DNA of 64,000 nt, taken from NCBI GenBank assembly GCA_946902875.1, contig OX336345.1, positions 5,673,395 through 5,737,394 of the forward strand, given 5' to 3'. Both the position numbers and the translations under genes were made by a program. The stretch comes from Nematopogon swammerdamellus. Lineage: Eukaryota; Arthropoda; Insecta; Lepidoptera; Adelidae. The notes beneath the pieces are model-generated. The model had not been told where the DNA came from, did no database searches, and saw nothing but the letters and a program-made list of their open reading frames with translations. Shown piece by piece: positions 43,591 through 53,662 of this stretch; the first letter of the stretch is position 1; each line of letters opens with the position of its first letter.

Positions 43591-44585
43591 GAATGTACAG
43601 TTCGTCGTTGTGATCGGATGAGCTTAGAATATTTCGTGCAGCAGGGCATATTATAAACTTAATTGAGCTTCTGTAGCGGTTGAACTGCAGAACCAATTAA
43701 TTTATTATGTAACGCCCACTGACTTACCTAAGTAACCGTAATTTTGACATTTCTGTGTTTCGATTAATTTATAAGTAGAAATTTTCTAACTTAAAGTGGC
43801 GCGCCACTCCACAATTTGTGTAGTTACACAAAGTAAAAAAAAAGCCACATGTAAATGTGGCGCATATATTTGGCTAATAAATCGAACAACAGAGCTATTG
43901 GTCAAGACAAGACGCCATGTGTACATACACTCATTACTACTACTATAAACGCACTGGTATTAATGAGCGCGAGCAGCTTTAAACTTATCTACGGATCTGT
44001 TCTCAGATAAGTTGACTAATCTCCTACAGTAATAATTTAAAGTGTAGGTATTTAATCGCTTCAATTCCTTTCAAACGTTCGAACCAATTAATAAATAAAA
44101 CTTACAGTTAACTAACTACGAGTATCTCAGTATGACAAAGGTGTTAGACAGTAAATTGCATCTGCGTAGCAAAAAACAACAGGTTTTGATTTTCACGTTG
44201 TTAAGTCAAGAGTAAGTTCCAGCAAAGCAATTTTCGCGTTGCTACAATCCGAATCTCGAGCACCAGAAATACAAGGCTTCAGAAATACCACCAATTAATT
44301 TTGAAATCGCAATACGTGCGTGCCTAGTGAAGCGTGCACTCCAAATACTTGCCTCTATTAATTTAGGCCCAAATTGTCAATTGGGAACGGTCGCTAATTG
44401 TCGCTAAAGTATCGGTTAATGGGCCCAAGCATCATTATTCGCGCAGAGACGAGCTCGCTCGTGCTTGTATGATTGGGTAGCGGTCGCCGATTGTGTTCGA
44501 ATTTCGAATTTAGAGAAAGTAACCCTTTTGCCTTAATAACGGGGAAATCAATTCGAAGATATTGTGCCGTTTGGGAAGGTAGAGT
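43591..44585. other. unassigned; 44579-44585 is a target duplication
   Basis: Mostly unrecognised. GTAGAGT at 44579-44585 is duplicated at 46542-46548 around the next element. Confidence 0.45.
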
Positions 44586-46541
44586 CACAGCATATATATG
44601 GCTAAAGCAGTATGGAAACTAGGCCTATTTGTTAAAATAAGTACCTACGCTCCATTGGAGCGTTAGGGATGTCAATCAAATTTTTTTGTAAAATTGTAAA
44701 ATTATTATTTATTATTAAAACATTTATTTAGGTTCTGTAATGTAATGATCAAATAATCAATATAATCAATCATCAATAATAAGTTCAAAACGTGGTTGCT
44801 ATAAATATGAATTGATATAACTTTTCTCGACTTTTGTCAACTTTTATTAACTTTGTAAATTGTTTACAACTTTTGTCAGCTGTTGTCAACCATTGTAAAT
44901 GTTTGTCAACTTTTCTCATCTTTTGCCAATTTCAGTCATCTTTTGTCAACTTTTATCGACTGCTGTCAAGTCTTGTCAATGTGTGTCAACCTTGGTAAAC
45001 TTTTGTGAGCTTTCGTCAACATTTGTCAACTTTTGTCATCTTTTGTCAACTTTAATCGACTGTTGTCAACTCTTGTCAATCTTTTTCAACCTTGGTTACT
45101 TTTGTCAACTTTCGTCAACATTTGTCGACTTTTGTCATCTTTTGTCAACGTTTGTCAACTTTTGTCTATTTTTCTCGATTTTTGTGAAATTATAGCCATT
45201 TTCGTTCTCTTTTATCAACTTTTCTCATCTTTTGCCAACTTCTGTCACCTTTTGTGAACTTTTATCGACTGTTGTCAACTCTTGTCAAGTTTTGTAAACT
45301 TTTGAGAACTTTTATCAAAATTCGAGAAAAGTATACAAAAGTTGACAAAAGATGACAAAATGTTGACGAAAGTTGACTAAGGTTGACAAACAACCACAAG
45401 AGTTGACAACAGTCGATAAAAGTTGACAAAGATGACAAATGTTGACGAAAGTTGACAAAAGTTGACCAAGGTTAGGTTGACATTGACACGAGTTGACAAC
45501 AGTCGATAAAAGTTGAAAAAATATGACAAAAGTTGACAAATGTTGACGAAAGTTGACAAAAGTTGACCAAGGTTGATAAACATTGACAACAGTCGATAAA
45601 AGTTGACAAAAGATGACAAAAGTTGACAAATATTGACGAAAGTTGACCAAGGTTGACAAACATTGACAAGAGTTGACAACAGTCGATAAAAGTTGACAAA
45701 AGGTGACAGAAGTTGGCAAAATATAAGAAAAGTTGACCAAAGTTGACAAGAGTTGACATAAGTTACCGAGAGTTGGCAAAAGTTTTCAAAATTTTACAAA
45801 ACTTGACAACAGTCGATAAAAGTTGACAAAAGGTGACAGAAGTTGGCAAAAGATGAGAAAAGTTGACAAAAGTTGACAAGAGTTGACATAAGTTACCGAC
45901 AGTTGACAAAAGTTCTCAAAAGTGTACAAACTTGACAAGAGTTGACAACAGTCGTTAAAAGTTGACAAAAGGTGACAGAAGTTGGCAAAAGATAAGAAAA
46001 GTTGACAAAAGTTGACAAGAGTTGACATAAGTTACCGAGAGTTGGCAAAAGTTCTCAAAAGTTTACAAAACTTGACAAGAGTTGACAACAATCGATAAAA
46101 GTTGACAAAAGGTGACAGAAGTTGGCAAAAGATGAGAAAAGTTGACAAAAGTTGACAAGAGTTGACATAAGTTACCGAGAGTTGACAAAAGTTCTCAAAA
46201 GTTTACAAAACTTGACAACAGTCGATAAAAGTTCACAAAATGTGACAGAAGTTGGCAAAAGATGAGAAAAGTTGACAAAAGTTGTCAACATTTGTCAAAA
46301 GTTAATATAAAGTGACAACAGTCGAAAAACGTTTGTAAAAATTTTTTTGCATTCTAAAAGATCGCGGACTGTCCGTGGCGCATGCAACAAAAACAAACAC
46401 GACCACTCGGACGCGGCACCCGCGACTGATTGTTTGCGACATTCGCTTCGGGGCCTTGTTGAGGCGTGCGTGTGTGTGAGTGCGTCGTTTCGATCGTTTT
46501 GTACGTAGTTTCCATACTGCTTTAGCCATATATATGCTGTG
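44586..46541. mobile_element. foldback-type element with 36-bp TIRs and inverted 11-bp satellite blocks
   Basis: TIRs: CACAGCATATATATGGCTAA ... TATGGAAACTA at 44586-44621 and its exact reverse complement at 46506-46541. A target duplication GTAGAGT flanks both sides (7 bp; 8 bp if one terminal base is reassigned). Inside, about 44815-45310 is a degenerate 11-bp tandem repeat (core CTTTTGTCAAC). From about 45320 to 46315 the same repeat runs in the opposite orientation (GTTGACAAAAG). The two blocks can fold on each other. The unique parts, 44622-44814 and 46322-46505, contain no transposase. The 7-8 bp duplication would fit hAT-like or foldback elements; the class is inferred. Confidence 0.85.
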
Positions 46542-46684
46542 GTAGAGTGAAACAATATTCGGATTCCTTTGTTCTGTGGAACGCGTCATTCATATGTTTG
46601 ACCACGTGCTTCTGGTACCTATTTTGGTATTATTCTATGTAAAATATCGAATATCGAAGTATCGAATATTTGAAGATGTTCTTC

Positions 46685-46965
46685 ACTTTCTTTATGGATA
46701 GCTCGGCATGAAGCATCGATGCCCATGGACGTTCTGTGATGGCCGGGGATTGTAAATGCCATGCCGGGATTTTCACGCCACTTTTGAAAACTCCCAGGCT
46801 GTAGTTGGAAGGAAATAGATAGGCAGGGAGTGCGTTCCACATTTTTCCCGGTTTGATTCTCGATTCAAGACCACTTGCCTTCCCTACGCCCGAAAGAAAG
46901 CCCCACAGTTCTTGTCTTGTCAATATTGATTGGGGGAACAGTTTAATGACAGCCAGGAGTCCAGA
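46685..46965 (-). mobile_element. jockey-like LINE C-terminal fragment
   Basis: The minus frame 46630-46977 contains KPGKMWNALPAYLFPSNY then SLGVFKSGVK, the same C-terminal phrase as at 13507-13752 but more diverged, with sequence up to PTSGLLAVIKLFPQSILTRQ upstream. Confidence 0.7.
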
Positions 46966-47534
46966 AGTAGGCCTCATTTAACCAAGAGGTACGTACGTAC
47001 CTATTTACGCAAGTGCCTCAAATTGCAATATTCAGTAGCCTTGCAACAGACAGCGGTGTCCACCTTCAAAGCATACTCTGAATCGGACAGCGAAGCGGTT
47101 TTCGCAAATGTCGTACACAGCTGCAATCCGGACTACAGTTCGGACAGCTGTAAAGCGCGTGTGCCCCCGCGCCGCCCCTGGCCCATGGTCGCCCCTAGTG
47201 CTTGGCCCCCGACCTCCCTTAGTGGCCCAGACTGGCCCCTAGTTAGCACCCGGACTCAATTAACACCGCATCGCACTCAGGTCGCTACATGCACACGGCG
47301 GCCTGCTCTCCGTGTCATTAGGTGTTAATATAATAGCAAGCCTAGGCTTGCAGTTCTCTAGGTTGTACTACAAGACGTCATTAGATTGTTCTGTGTTTTC
47401 TTTACTATTAAAAGTTGATTGACCGATCGTGTCTGTCTGCCATCCTATCTATATGCACGCTCAATTACTTTCTTGTTTCTTTCCAAATGTTATATTTTTA
47501 GTACTATAAAAAAAATAGAGAGCGCTAAAATTGT
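46966..47534. other. unassigned
   Basis: The plus frame ending 47328 starts inside the antisense LINE fragment and has no motif. GC-rich patch at 47155-47260. Confidence 0.35.
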
Positions 47535-47815
47535 ATTTTTTTTTATTATGGAAACTGACGGTTGGCTACATCACCGACAACATACGTGATGTCAGCCCAT
47601 AACACCGGGTGAACTTAGTGCTTCCCTTCGGTCGTGCCGGTCGAACTGAACTGGCCGGAAAACACAAACTATTTACATAACCGTTTCGACCGACCTTTCA
47701 ATCAGTGCGGTGTTACCAATCCGGGCGGGTTAAACCCTACCACATAGTATTCCAAGAAGGGAGTCATATCCCTTTGTCGCCTTTTACGACATACACGGGA
47801 AGATATCGTCTGCAC
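47535..47815 (-). mobile_element. SINE1, nearly complete
   Basis: T-tract at 47536-47544, then the antisense SINE1 body (GTTGGCTACATCACC, GATGTCAGCCCATAACACCG, GGTTAAACCCTACCAC) and GACATACACGGGAAG, the alternative head, at the end. Confidence 0.75.
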
Positions 47816-48470
47816 AATGGAAAAGTCGCCAATCTGTCAATTTGGCGATTTTCACTTTTTGATGCAAAGTTATTGGTATATATGAGTTACATGCTGTGGC
47901 AAAGACTGGTAAGTGTATCTATTGAAGTTTTGGCTCTAGCTATATGGGACTAAGTCCAATCTACAGAAAACTCTATTTCCGACTTTGCTAAACTAGCAAA
48001 AGTACACATTATCGAATTTACCATACACACACATAAATAATAAGCCTAGATGTCACAATGCTCATAAAGCCAATCTGGTAGATAGGTTTATTTGCCATGT
48101 TTAAATTATTCCAAGTTTAAATTATACACACTGGAAAATCTCCAATCTACCACAGTGGCTGGTTTCGTATTGTTGCTGATGTTCACATAGTAGGATTCTC
48201 AACAGTGTTCAACTCGTCAATGTGGTAGTTGATCGAGTTCACCACAGCCAGAAAGCTCTATATATTTTAATTTACCACTTACACTACAATAATATAAATG
48301 AATATGTGCCAGTTTCGTTTGTCATCCATTGTGAAAAGCACGATATCTTTTTTAAAATGCTGTTTATTTGGCTTGCATTGGCCCCGTGCGAGACACGATA
48401 ACCTAAGTGGTGCTTTCGCTACACTTAATTTTGGCAATAATTTGTAATTAAACTTTTATTTCAAGCTTTT
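47816..48470. other. unassigned
   Basis: Recurrent TCTACCACA/CAATCTACCA-like phrases around 48060-48260, possibly old repeats. Not identified. Confidence 0.35.
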
Positions 48471-48700
48471 AAAAAAAACCGCATCCAGAGTGGACCGATA
48501 CTTGTTAAGAGAATAATTTTTTTGATTACTTACTTAATCACTGTAATTACTAGATTACAAACATAGCTCAGAACCATCCCGATTAAACCAGCTTTCTAAT
48601 AAAAAACCGCATCCAAATTGGTCCATCCGTTTGGGAGCTACACACACACACACACACGTTAAACTTATAACACCCCTCTTTTTGCGTCGGGGGTTAAAAA
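48471..48700 (+). repeat. dispersed repeat with (CA)n and GGGGGTTAAAA end
   Basis: AAAAAACCGCATCCAGAGTG and, repeated at 48602, AAAACCGCATCCAAATTGG; then TTTGGGAGCTACACACACAC and CACCCCTCTTTTTGCGTCGG, GGGTTAAAA. A 3'-end-like structure of an interspersed repeat. Confidence 0.6.
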
Positions 48701-49561
48701 TATATGTCATTACCGGTATAGTTTATTGTCGTTGGTACAAATTAATTAATTTGTCTGCATACTTAATCATCGTGGTTTTAACATTGGAGTTTCTCCAAAT
48801 ACAGTGAAAAGCGATTTGCAAGGGAAGTTAAAAGTAAGTGAATAGTGCTTATTGGTATTAGTTGTAACAGATAGACGGTCATCAAGTTTTCGAGGTAAGT
48901 GGTAATTTTCTACTATATTACTGGACTGTACGTCAGTGCTCTGGGAAAGCACTACCTTCGGGGCCTGTTACTGAGCAAACGGTACAGTTCATAGGGCTCC
49001 TGATGGCAAGGCAAGACAAGACGTAGTTTTCGCTCTGTCTTGCTTTGGGAGAAAACAGTTTTGCTTACTTTTGCGTCACCTTTATGAACATTGAAAGGTG
49101 TTCTAAAGGAAGTTACTGCTCTTAGATTCTACGGGTCACGAACGCACGCAATCGAGACCTCGGGAAGGAGTTGCCAAAAATCCACGTTTTGTGGGCGAAA
49201 CTTATAGATTTGCCGCCCAATCGTGCATTTTTGACAGCTCCTCGCCTAGTTGCGATGCGACTCATAGAATTCCCCTGCTATTTTCATCTAGTAAATAAAA
49301 AAATCTAGAACGAAAATCAATCACACGGTGCATATGCCTCTAGCACCATCGGATATCAGTTTGTTCTTGCTTCCTGCTTCTTCAGTGTTCAAAGATATTG
49401 CTATACAGATAGAGGAGGTCCTGACAACACGGATATTAATCTACTGTTTACAACGACGATCGTGCTATGACCTGCCAAATGTGGACAAGCCTCAAACTTT
49501 GTTCTTAAGCATTTGTTTATTTTTATTATTTTGCAGAACATGAATCGGAGTCAGCATCGAG
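48701..49561. other. unassigned sequence left of the Polinton insertion
   Basis: No supported gene; ends with CGCATG at 49562-49567, the target duplication. Confidence 0.45.
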
Positions 49562-49567
49562 CGCATG
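49562..49567. repeat. left target-site duplication CGCATG
   Basis: Identical to 60021-60026; six bases is the Polinton integrase footprint. Confidence 0.85.
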
Positions 49568-49714
49568 AGTAGTGTATAATTGGGCTGTTTGATTCACCTC
49601 GTCAGAAACATCGAGCTGCTCAATCATAATCGCATTCGCTTCGCTCATACTCATGATTCAAACAGCTCGATCTGTCTGTCGAGGTGAAATCAAACAGCCC
49701 AATTATAAACTACG
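49568..49714. repeat. left terminal inverted repeat, itself a 147-nt palindrome
   Basis: Outer stem 49576-49601 (ATAATTGGGCTGTTTGATTC...) pairs with 49680-49706 with a single bulged base, and imperfect pairing continues to the tip (AGTAGTG / AAACTAC). Inner stem ATCGAGCTG (49610-49618) pairs with CAGCTCGAT (49663-49671). The apex holds CGCATTCGCTTCGCTCAT, nearly the same as in the right end. Confidence 0.9.
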
Positions 49715-50407
49715 TCTGCGATGCAGGTGCAGATCGTTTGCATTGCAGAGCTCTTTGAGCGTTAAAATCGCTTTTTCATCGGTAAACTGAATGCCGGTTA
49801 AAATCGCTTTTTGATCGGTAAACTGAATGCCGATGGCAGAATGGTAATGTTTAGGTGCTAAATAGATTACAGTTTTCACAGCAATCAATATGAAGATACG
49901 ATGCGATGGTTTCCCGTTTATAAATCGCTTTTTGATCGGTAAACTGAATGCCGGTTAAAATCGCTTTTTGATCGGTAAACTGAATGCCGATGGCAGAATG
50001 GTAATGTTTAGGTGCTAAATAGATTACAGTTTTCACAGCAACCGATATGAAGATACGATGCGATGGTTTCCCGTTTATAAATCGCTTTTTGATCGGTAAA
50101 CTGAATGCCGGTTAAAATCGCTTTTTGATCGGTAAACTGAATGCCGATGGCAGAATGGTAATGTTTAGGTGCTAAATAGATTACAGTTTTCACAGCAATC
50201 AATATGAAGATACGATGCGATGGTTTCCCGTTTATAAATCGCTTTTTGATCGGTAAACTGAATGCCGGTTAAAATCGCTTTTTGATCGGTAAACTGAATG
50301 CCGATGGCAGAATGGTAATGTTTAGGTGCTAAATAGATTACAGTTTTCACAGCAATCGATATGAAGATACGATGCGATGGTTTCCCGTTTATAAAAGAGC
50401 CATTCAC
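49703..50407 (-). pseudogene. small Polinton ORF broken by 157-bp tandem amplification
   Basis: The frame opens at 50407 (MNGSFINGKPSHRIF...), 18 nt past the stop of the PLA2 gene, and reads SIAVKTVIYLAPKHYHSAIG then IQFTDQKAI. Each 157-bp step shifts phase by one, so the frame stops at 50165 with CCENCNLFST. The same peptide restarts in another phase in each copy (50008-50202, 49851-50036, 49703-49888). The last copy ends differently, KAILTLKELCNANDLHLHRR, stopping at 49703 inside the terminal repeat. This suggests an original short protein of roughly 65 residues later split by repeat expansion. I do not recognise it. Confidence 0.5.
49763..50393. repeat. four copies of a 157-bp tandem repeat
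   Basis: Copies start at about 49763, 49922, 50079 and 50236 (spacing 159, 157, 157). Each contains a 34-bp sub-repeat twice (AAATCGCTTTTTGATCGGTA and AACTGAATGCCG), then GGTAATGTTTAGGTGCTAAA and GATACGATGCGATGGTTTCC. Copies differ by single bases (for example CAATCAATATG, CAACCGATATG, CAATCGATATG). Confidence 0.95.
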
Positions 50408-50424
50408 AATATCGCATTCGATTC

Positions 50425-51177
50425 TTATGACTGCTGTAGGTAGAATGGCGATCGTTTGAGTCCAGCTCCATTTTTATAATGTTTGAGATATAAACCATGT
50501 CCTATAGCGATGGATTCCATGGCGCTATTATGACGATGTGCTTCTTTCAAATCTTCTCTAGCTATTTTGTAATCATTCACGGCTTTAGCGATTCCAGCAG
50601 CCCCTCCAGCCAAGCTGCCTAAAGCAGATAGGCCTGCAAAAATTGGTATAAGCGGTAATATACCACCTGTTTTTGGAATTGGTATTACTCTAGGCAATGG
50701 AATGCATGCATTCCTCGGAATAATCTTTTTTGCAAAAGCAAGCGCCCGACGAATAACAGTTTTATTGCTTTTGGATTTAATTTTTCCTAATTTAGTCTTA
50801 ATTTTTTTTATCGCTGTCTTAAACGTTTTTATTTTTTTCTTTACACCGGCCCCCGCTTTCACTTTCGCCTTCATAATATTTTTCACCAGCCATGAAGCGA
50901 TTTTTTCTCCTCTCCCTGCATCAGCACACTTTGAACGTTTCCCCGCTCTATCCATCAATTTTAAATCAGCTATACGTCTAACGCCCAAATTTTTTGATTT
51001 CATATATTCTATATCGTGTTCTCGACAGTAATCGTCCAATTGATTAACCCCCGTATCACCTCGCTGCAGTCTTTTATTTAAACGTGTCCCCGGGCCGCAA
51101 TAATTATAGCCAGGCAGATGAATTTCAAAAGGTAAATTATTTATCAATGTATCGACTATTCCCTCCCCTTTCATCAC
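50425..51177 (-). CDS. phospholipase-A2-domain virion-type protein
   Basis: Probable structural protein with a parvovirus-type phospholipase A2 domain, an enzyme that cleaves lipid acyl chains and in parvoviruses acts during endosomal escape. The 250 residues carry a calcium-loop motif YCGPG (26-30) and the catalytic helix LDDYCREHDIEY (47-58) with the His-Asp pair at 54-55. Both key elements are intact. Residues 100-155 are very lysine/arginine-rich (nucleic-acid binding or nuclear targeting likely). 163-200 is a proline then Ala/Gly hydrophobic segment (about GILPLIPIFAGLSALGSLAG). The C-terminus has GHGLYLKHYKNGAGL. PLA2 domains of this kind are known in some adintovirus/Polinton-like minor virion proteins. 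The start at 51177 or 51174 (MM) is the first in frame. No break is seen. Neighbours are the integrase remnant upstream and the broken repeat ORF 18 nt downstream. Confidence 0.8.
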   Translation of the reverse strand: MMKGEGIVDTLINNLPFEIHLPGYNYCGPGTRLNKRLQRGDTGVNQLDDYCREHDIEYMKSKNLGVRRIADLKLMDRAGKRSKCADAGRGEKIASWLVKNIMKAKVKAGAGVKKKIKTFKTAIKKIKTKLGKIKSKSNKTVIRRALAFAKKIIPRNACIPLPRVIPIPKTGGILPLIPIFAGLSALGSLAGGAAGIAKAVNDYKIAREDLKEAHRHNSAMESIAIGHGLYLKHYKNGAGLKRSPFYLQQS

Positions 51178-51227
51178 TTAACATCAAATGAAGGTTTTAG
51201 CAAGCGTTTCAAGTTTTTTATAACTAA

Positions 51228-51728
51228 TTATACCTTGTTATCAGCATCTATCCAGCTATTTTCAGACGCGGGAAGACCCAGCCATTTTACAAACACTTTT
51301 CCCCCATTTCTTTTTAAAACTTTTTCAACCAGGTAAATATCTGGATATCTTGTTTTCATCAGTTCTTGCTCATAAAAACATCCTGATATAATTTGGCCGT
51401 GCATATCGCTTAATATATACGAGGCAGGCCTCACTGTTTTTATTTTAGCTATTTTAAACAGTTCAGTTGACCAATTCGGATTATATCCCTTGGCAAAAGC
51501 TCCTTTGTATTTGCTTATACGGACATGATCACCTATTTTAAATTTCGGGGGTAGCAGCGCGTTTGCATATTTTTTTCTACTTTTTTCAATATTTGCATGA
51601 ACAGCAGCCGTGTTATAATTACTCACATTTGCAGGTTTAAAACGCGTGGTGCTGTGCACTGTATTATTGTAATTAGTCATTATATTTGCAAGTGGTTTTC
51701 CAACCCATTTATAGTTACCATGATTTTA
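51228..51728 (-). pseudogene. Polinton integrase C-terminal remnant with chromodomain
   Basis: The retrovirus-type integrase of Polintons joins element ends to target DNA. The frame 51228-51680 encodes 150 residues beginning TNYNNTVHSTTRFKPAN, the segment that follows the catalytic core. It continues with the SH3-like region PPKFKIGDHVRISKYKGAF (44-62) and WSTELFKIAKI, and ends in a chromodomain (115-146: IYLVEKVLKRNGGKVFVKWL...ENSW). In-frame coding extends a little upstream to about 51728 (NYKWVGKPLANI), then meets a stop. The zinc-binding N-terminus and the DDE catalytic core are absent from the whole element, so this copy cannot integrate. The chromodomain is intact. Confidence 0.85.
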
Positions 51729-51810
51729 TAATTTCCTCTTTGATGGATTTATTTTTATTAATATTTATCATGATAATTGTTATAAAAATTAAAAGACAAC
51801 CTATTACCAT
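51715..51810 (-). CDS. small hydrophobic peptide, 31 residues (tentative)
   Basis: MVIGCLLIFITIIMI followed by a lysine-rich tail ending IIKSW. One predicted membrane segment (residues 2-16). It overlaps the 5' end of the integrase remnant in another phase and lies between it and the ATPase. Small membrane proteins occur in related elements, but in AT-rich DNA such a frame can arise by chance. Confidence 0.25.
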   Translation of the reverse strand: MVIGCLLIFITIIMININKNKSIKEEIIKSW

Positions 51811-51864
51811 TAAAATTTAAGTATTAATGAGCTTTGACTCTTCCCTCGAGACATTTTAAAGATT

Positions 51865-52528
51865 TTATTCGCTGGAAAGATATTCATCAAAATTTTTTCT
51901 ATACCGCCCATTACTCTTTTCACAATCCTTATTAATTACCAAGAAATTATAGGGCTCACTCCAAATTCTCGCCGCAATATGACGGAAATCATTAAACGAC
52001 ATATCGCTATTAACATGCTCATCGTAAACATGTTTCAGATTTACATCATCCTGCCGAAAAAGTATAATCAAATTAGCATTATCCCTCACAAGCTGCTTCG
52101 GTATCTTCGAGTATGTTTGAGTCAAGTAAAAACAGTCGATAAATGCATGTCTTCCCATCGAAAAGAAATCGCGATCGAAAAATAAAAATGGAATCCGGCA
52201 ATGTTTCCAGGAGTGATATAACTTTTTCATTATCATAAAATTTTTCAAATCTTACTTCAGGTATATTTTCGAAAACTTTGCTAAGGAAAAGGTATTTCGG
52301 TTGGAATATTGTTTTTGAGTAAAGATAAATGTTTCTATATTTTAACCCATTCTCGTGTAATAAGAGTGCTAAAATCAGGTTTGTTTTCCCGGAATTACTG
52401 GCTCCGCATACTAAAGATCTTATACTATTCGGTAGAAGACTGCAATGCCTCGGCGCTGAATTTTCACTTTCACCGCAGCGATAAGCGAAATTTAAATCTA
52501 ATAATATAGGTTGTTTTACAAATTTCAT
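51865..52528 (-). pseudogene. FtsK/HerA-type genome-packaging ATPase, frameshifted
   Basis: Packaging ATPases of the PRD1-adenovirus lineage and Polintons pump DNA into the capsid. Frame 1 (52079-52528) carries Walker A, GASNSGKTN (residues 42-50), after a typical N-terminus ending LPNSIRSLVC, and runs to LLETLPDSIFIF. It then goes out of phase. The second frame (51865-52248) supplies FSMGRHAFIDCFYLTQTYSK, then IPKQLVRDNANLIILFRQDD and the C-terminal GRYRKNFDEYL. The break falls at about 52160-52190, exactly where Walker B and its following acidic residue belong, and the segment there looks shortened, so ATPase activity is very likely lost. The start at 52528 gives a sensible N-terminus. A TATA-like TATAAAAG on the minus strand lies about 80 bp upstream. 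Confidence 0.85.
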
Positions 52529-52605
52529 GACCGCTATACTCCTAATATAATTCCTTACTCAGCTGCTGAATGCGCATATATGATTATCTTCAGCAAAGCC
52601 ACCCC

Positions 52606-52617
52606 CTTTTATAAATT
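52606..52617. promoter_or_regulatory. palindromic TATA element between divergent gene blocks
   Basis: CTTTTATAAATT reads TATAAA on the plus strand and TATAAAAG on the minus strand. It sits between the leftward ATPase (start 52528) and the rightward block, so it may serve one or both directions. Confidence 0.35.
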
Positions 52618-52696
52618 CCGGCTGTATGAAAAAAAAACGTTTTACATGCAATATAATCTAAAAAAAGGGATGTATGCCTAATTAACGCTTTACTAT

Positions 52697-52957
52697 GCGC
52701 GAATTTGACATCCGCAATGCTTTCAGCGATGCGTGTCTAGCAAGCTCGTGCACACCACTGTAGGTACTAATCGATGAAAAATAAAAAAAATTCATGTTGC
52801 GACAGGCTTAACTTGAAATATTTTTCGATAGCGCGAATTTGACATCTGCAATGATTTCAGCGAAACGTGTCTAGCAAGCTCGCCCATGTATCTGCAGGTG
52901 CTACTCGATGAAAAAAAAACATGTTAGAACAGGTTTTACTTGAAATATTGATGAAAT
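52697..52957. repeat. two direct repeats of about 130 bp in the divergent intergenic region
   Basis: GCGCGAATTTGACATCCGCA ... GTGTCTAGCAAGCTCG ... CTTGAAATAT at 52697-52830 is repeated at 52831-52957 with scattered changes. No frame. The position suggests a regulatory or origin-like role, or simple duplication. Confidence 0.8.
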
Positions 52958-53217
52958 TATCATGGCTGCAGCGATGCGAACTCCTCCGCTCTCGCGGCAC
53001 TTCAGCTTTACATTTCGAATACTTCACACGCCTGCATCATGTCGGTAAGCCTCATATTATAATAATAACAACTATTTCCATGTTTCACTATGGTGATAAA
53101 GGAAGAATAAATAAATAAATAAATAATAACTATTTTCATGTTTTCCAGCATTACATCAAATCAGCATTACATAAAATAATGTTTAATTGTTTTTTTCAGA
53201 TTCGCGATCAGGAAGCC

Positions 53218-53616
53218 ATGACATATCGCGATGCAAGTTCAAAACCTCTCATACTTCAAACTTATAATGATATTTTAAAAAACGAGCGGAGCGCCGGATG
53301 TCTCAAGAGTTATGGGATAGACGAAACAGGCGTTTTCAAAAATGCGAGCCAGTCCACTAGTCAAGGACGGGGAAAAAAGAAGATGCAAGCTGCCGTTAAA
53401 CAACAGCCGTCATCATACATAATAACACCGCAGCAGGCTCGGGGACACCATCTAATAAAAATTCAGATGTATGATTTAGTAGGGAGCGAAGCTTCTGAAG
53501 TTCTAACAGTGCAGTCTCAGTACGTGGTTGTTGAAAGCGGTTATAATGAAATTATGGATTTAACTCAAAATATTTTAAGAAAGATATCCCGAGAATGTAC
53601 ATTTTCCACGCTGTAG
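53218..53616 (+). CDS. unrecognised Polinton gene, 132 residues
   Basis: The frame begins MTYRDASSKPLILQTYND at 53218 in a good context (GCCATGA). It contains a lysine/glutamine-rich linker (QGRGKKKMQAAVKQQ) and a more ordered C-terminal half (HHLIKIQMYDLVGSEAS ... VLTVQSQYVVVESGYNEIMD), ending ISRECTFSTL. The frame opens further upstream at 53179, but TTTTTTTCAG at about 53191-53200 is a good splice acceptor and CGGTAAGC at 53045 a good donor. The leader may therefore be spliced, making 53218 the first ATG after the junction. AATAAA polyadenylation signals follow at 53663 and 53688. I do not recognise a family. Confidence 0.55.
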   Translation: MTYRDASSKPLILQTYNDILKNERSAGCLKSYGIDETGVFKNASQSTSQGRGKKKMQAAVKQQPSSYIITPQQARGHHLIKIQMYDLVGSEASEVLTVQSQYVVVESGYNEIMDLTQNILRKISRECTFSTL

Positions 53617-53662
53617 TGTTAGCATAATATCGTAAGGTTTATTGTTTATTTTTATTTTTATA

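Noticed and set aside
44899..46028. Repetitive frames such as VNFCQLLSTFVNF
   Set aside because: The 11-bp repeat gives an 11-residue periodicity in every phase; no gene.
46930..47328. 132-residue plus frame
   Set aside because: Begins antisense to a LINE fragment and becomes proline/threonine-rich without motif.
50702..51031. 109-residue plus-strand frame rich in Phe/Ile
   Set aside because: Antisense of the lysine-rich part of the PLA2-domain gene.
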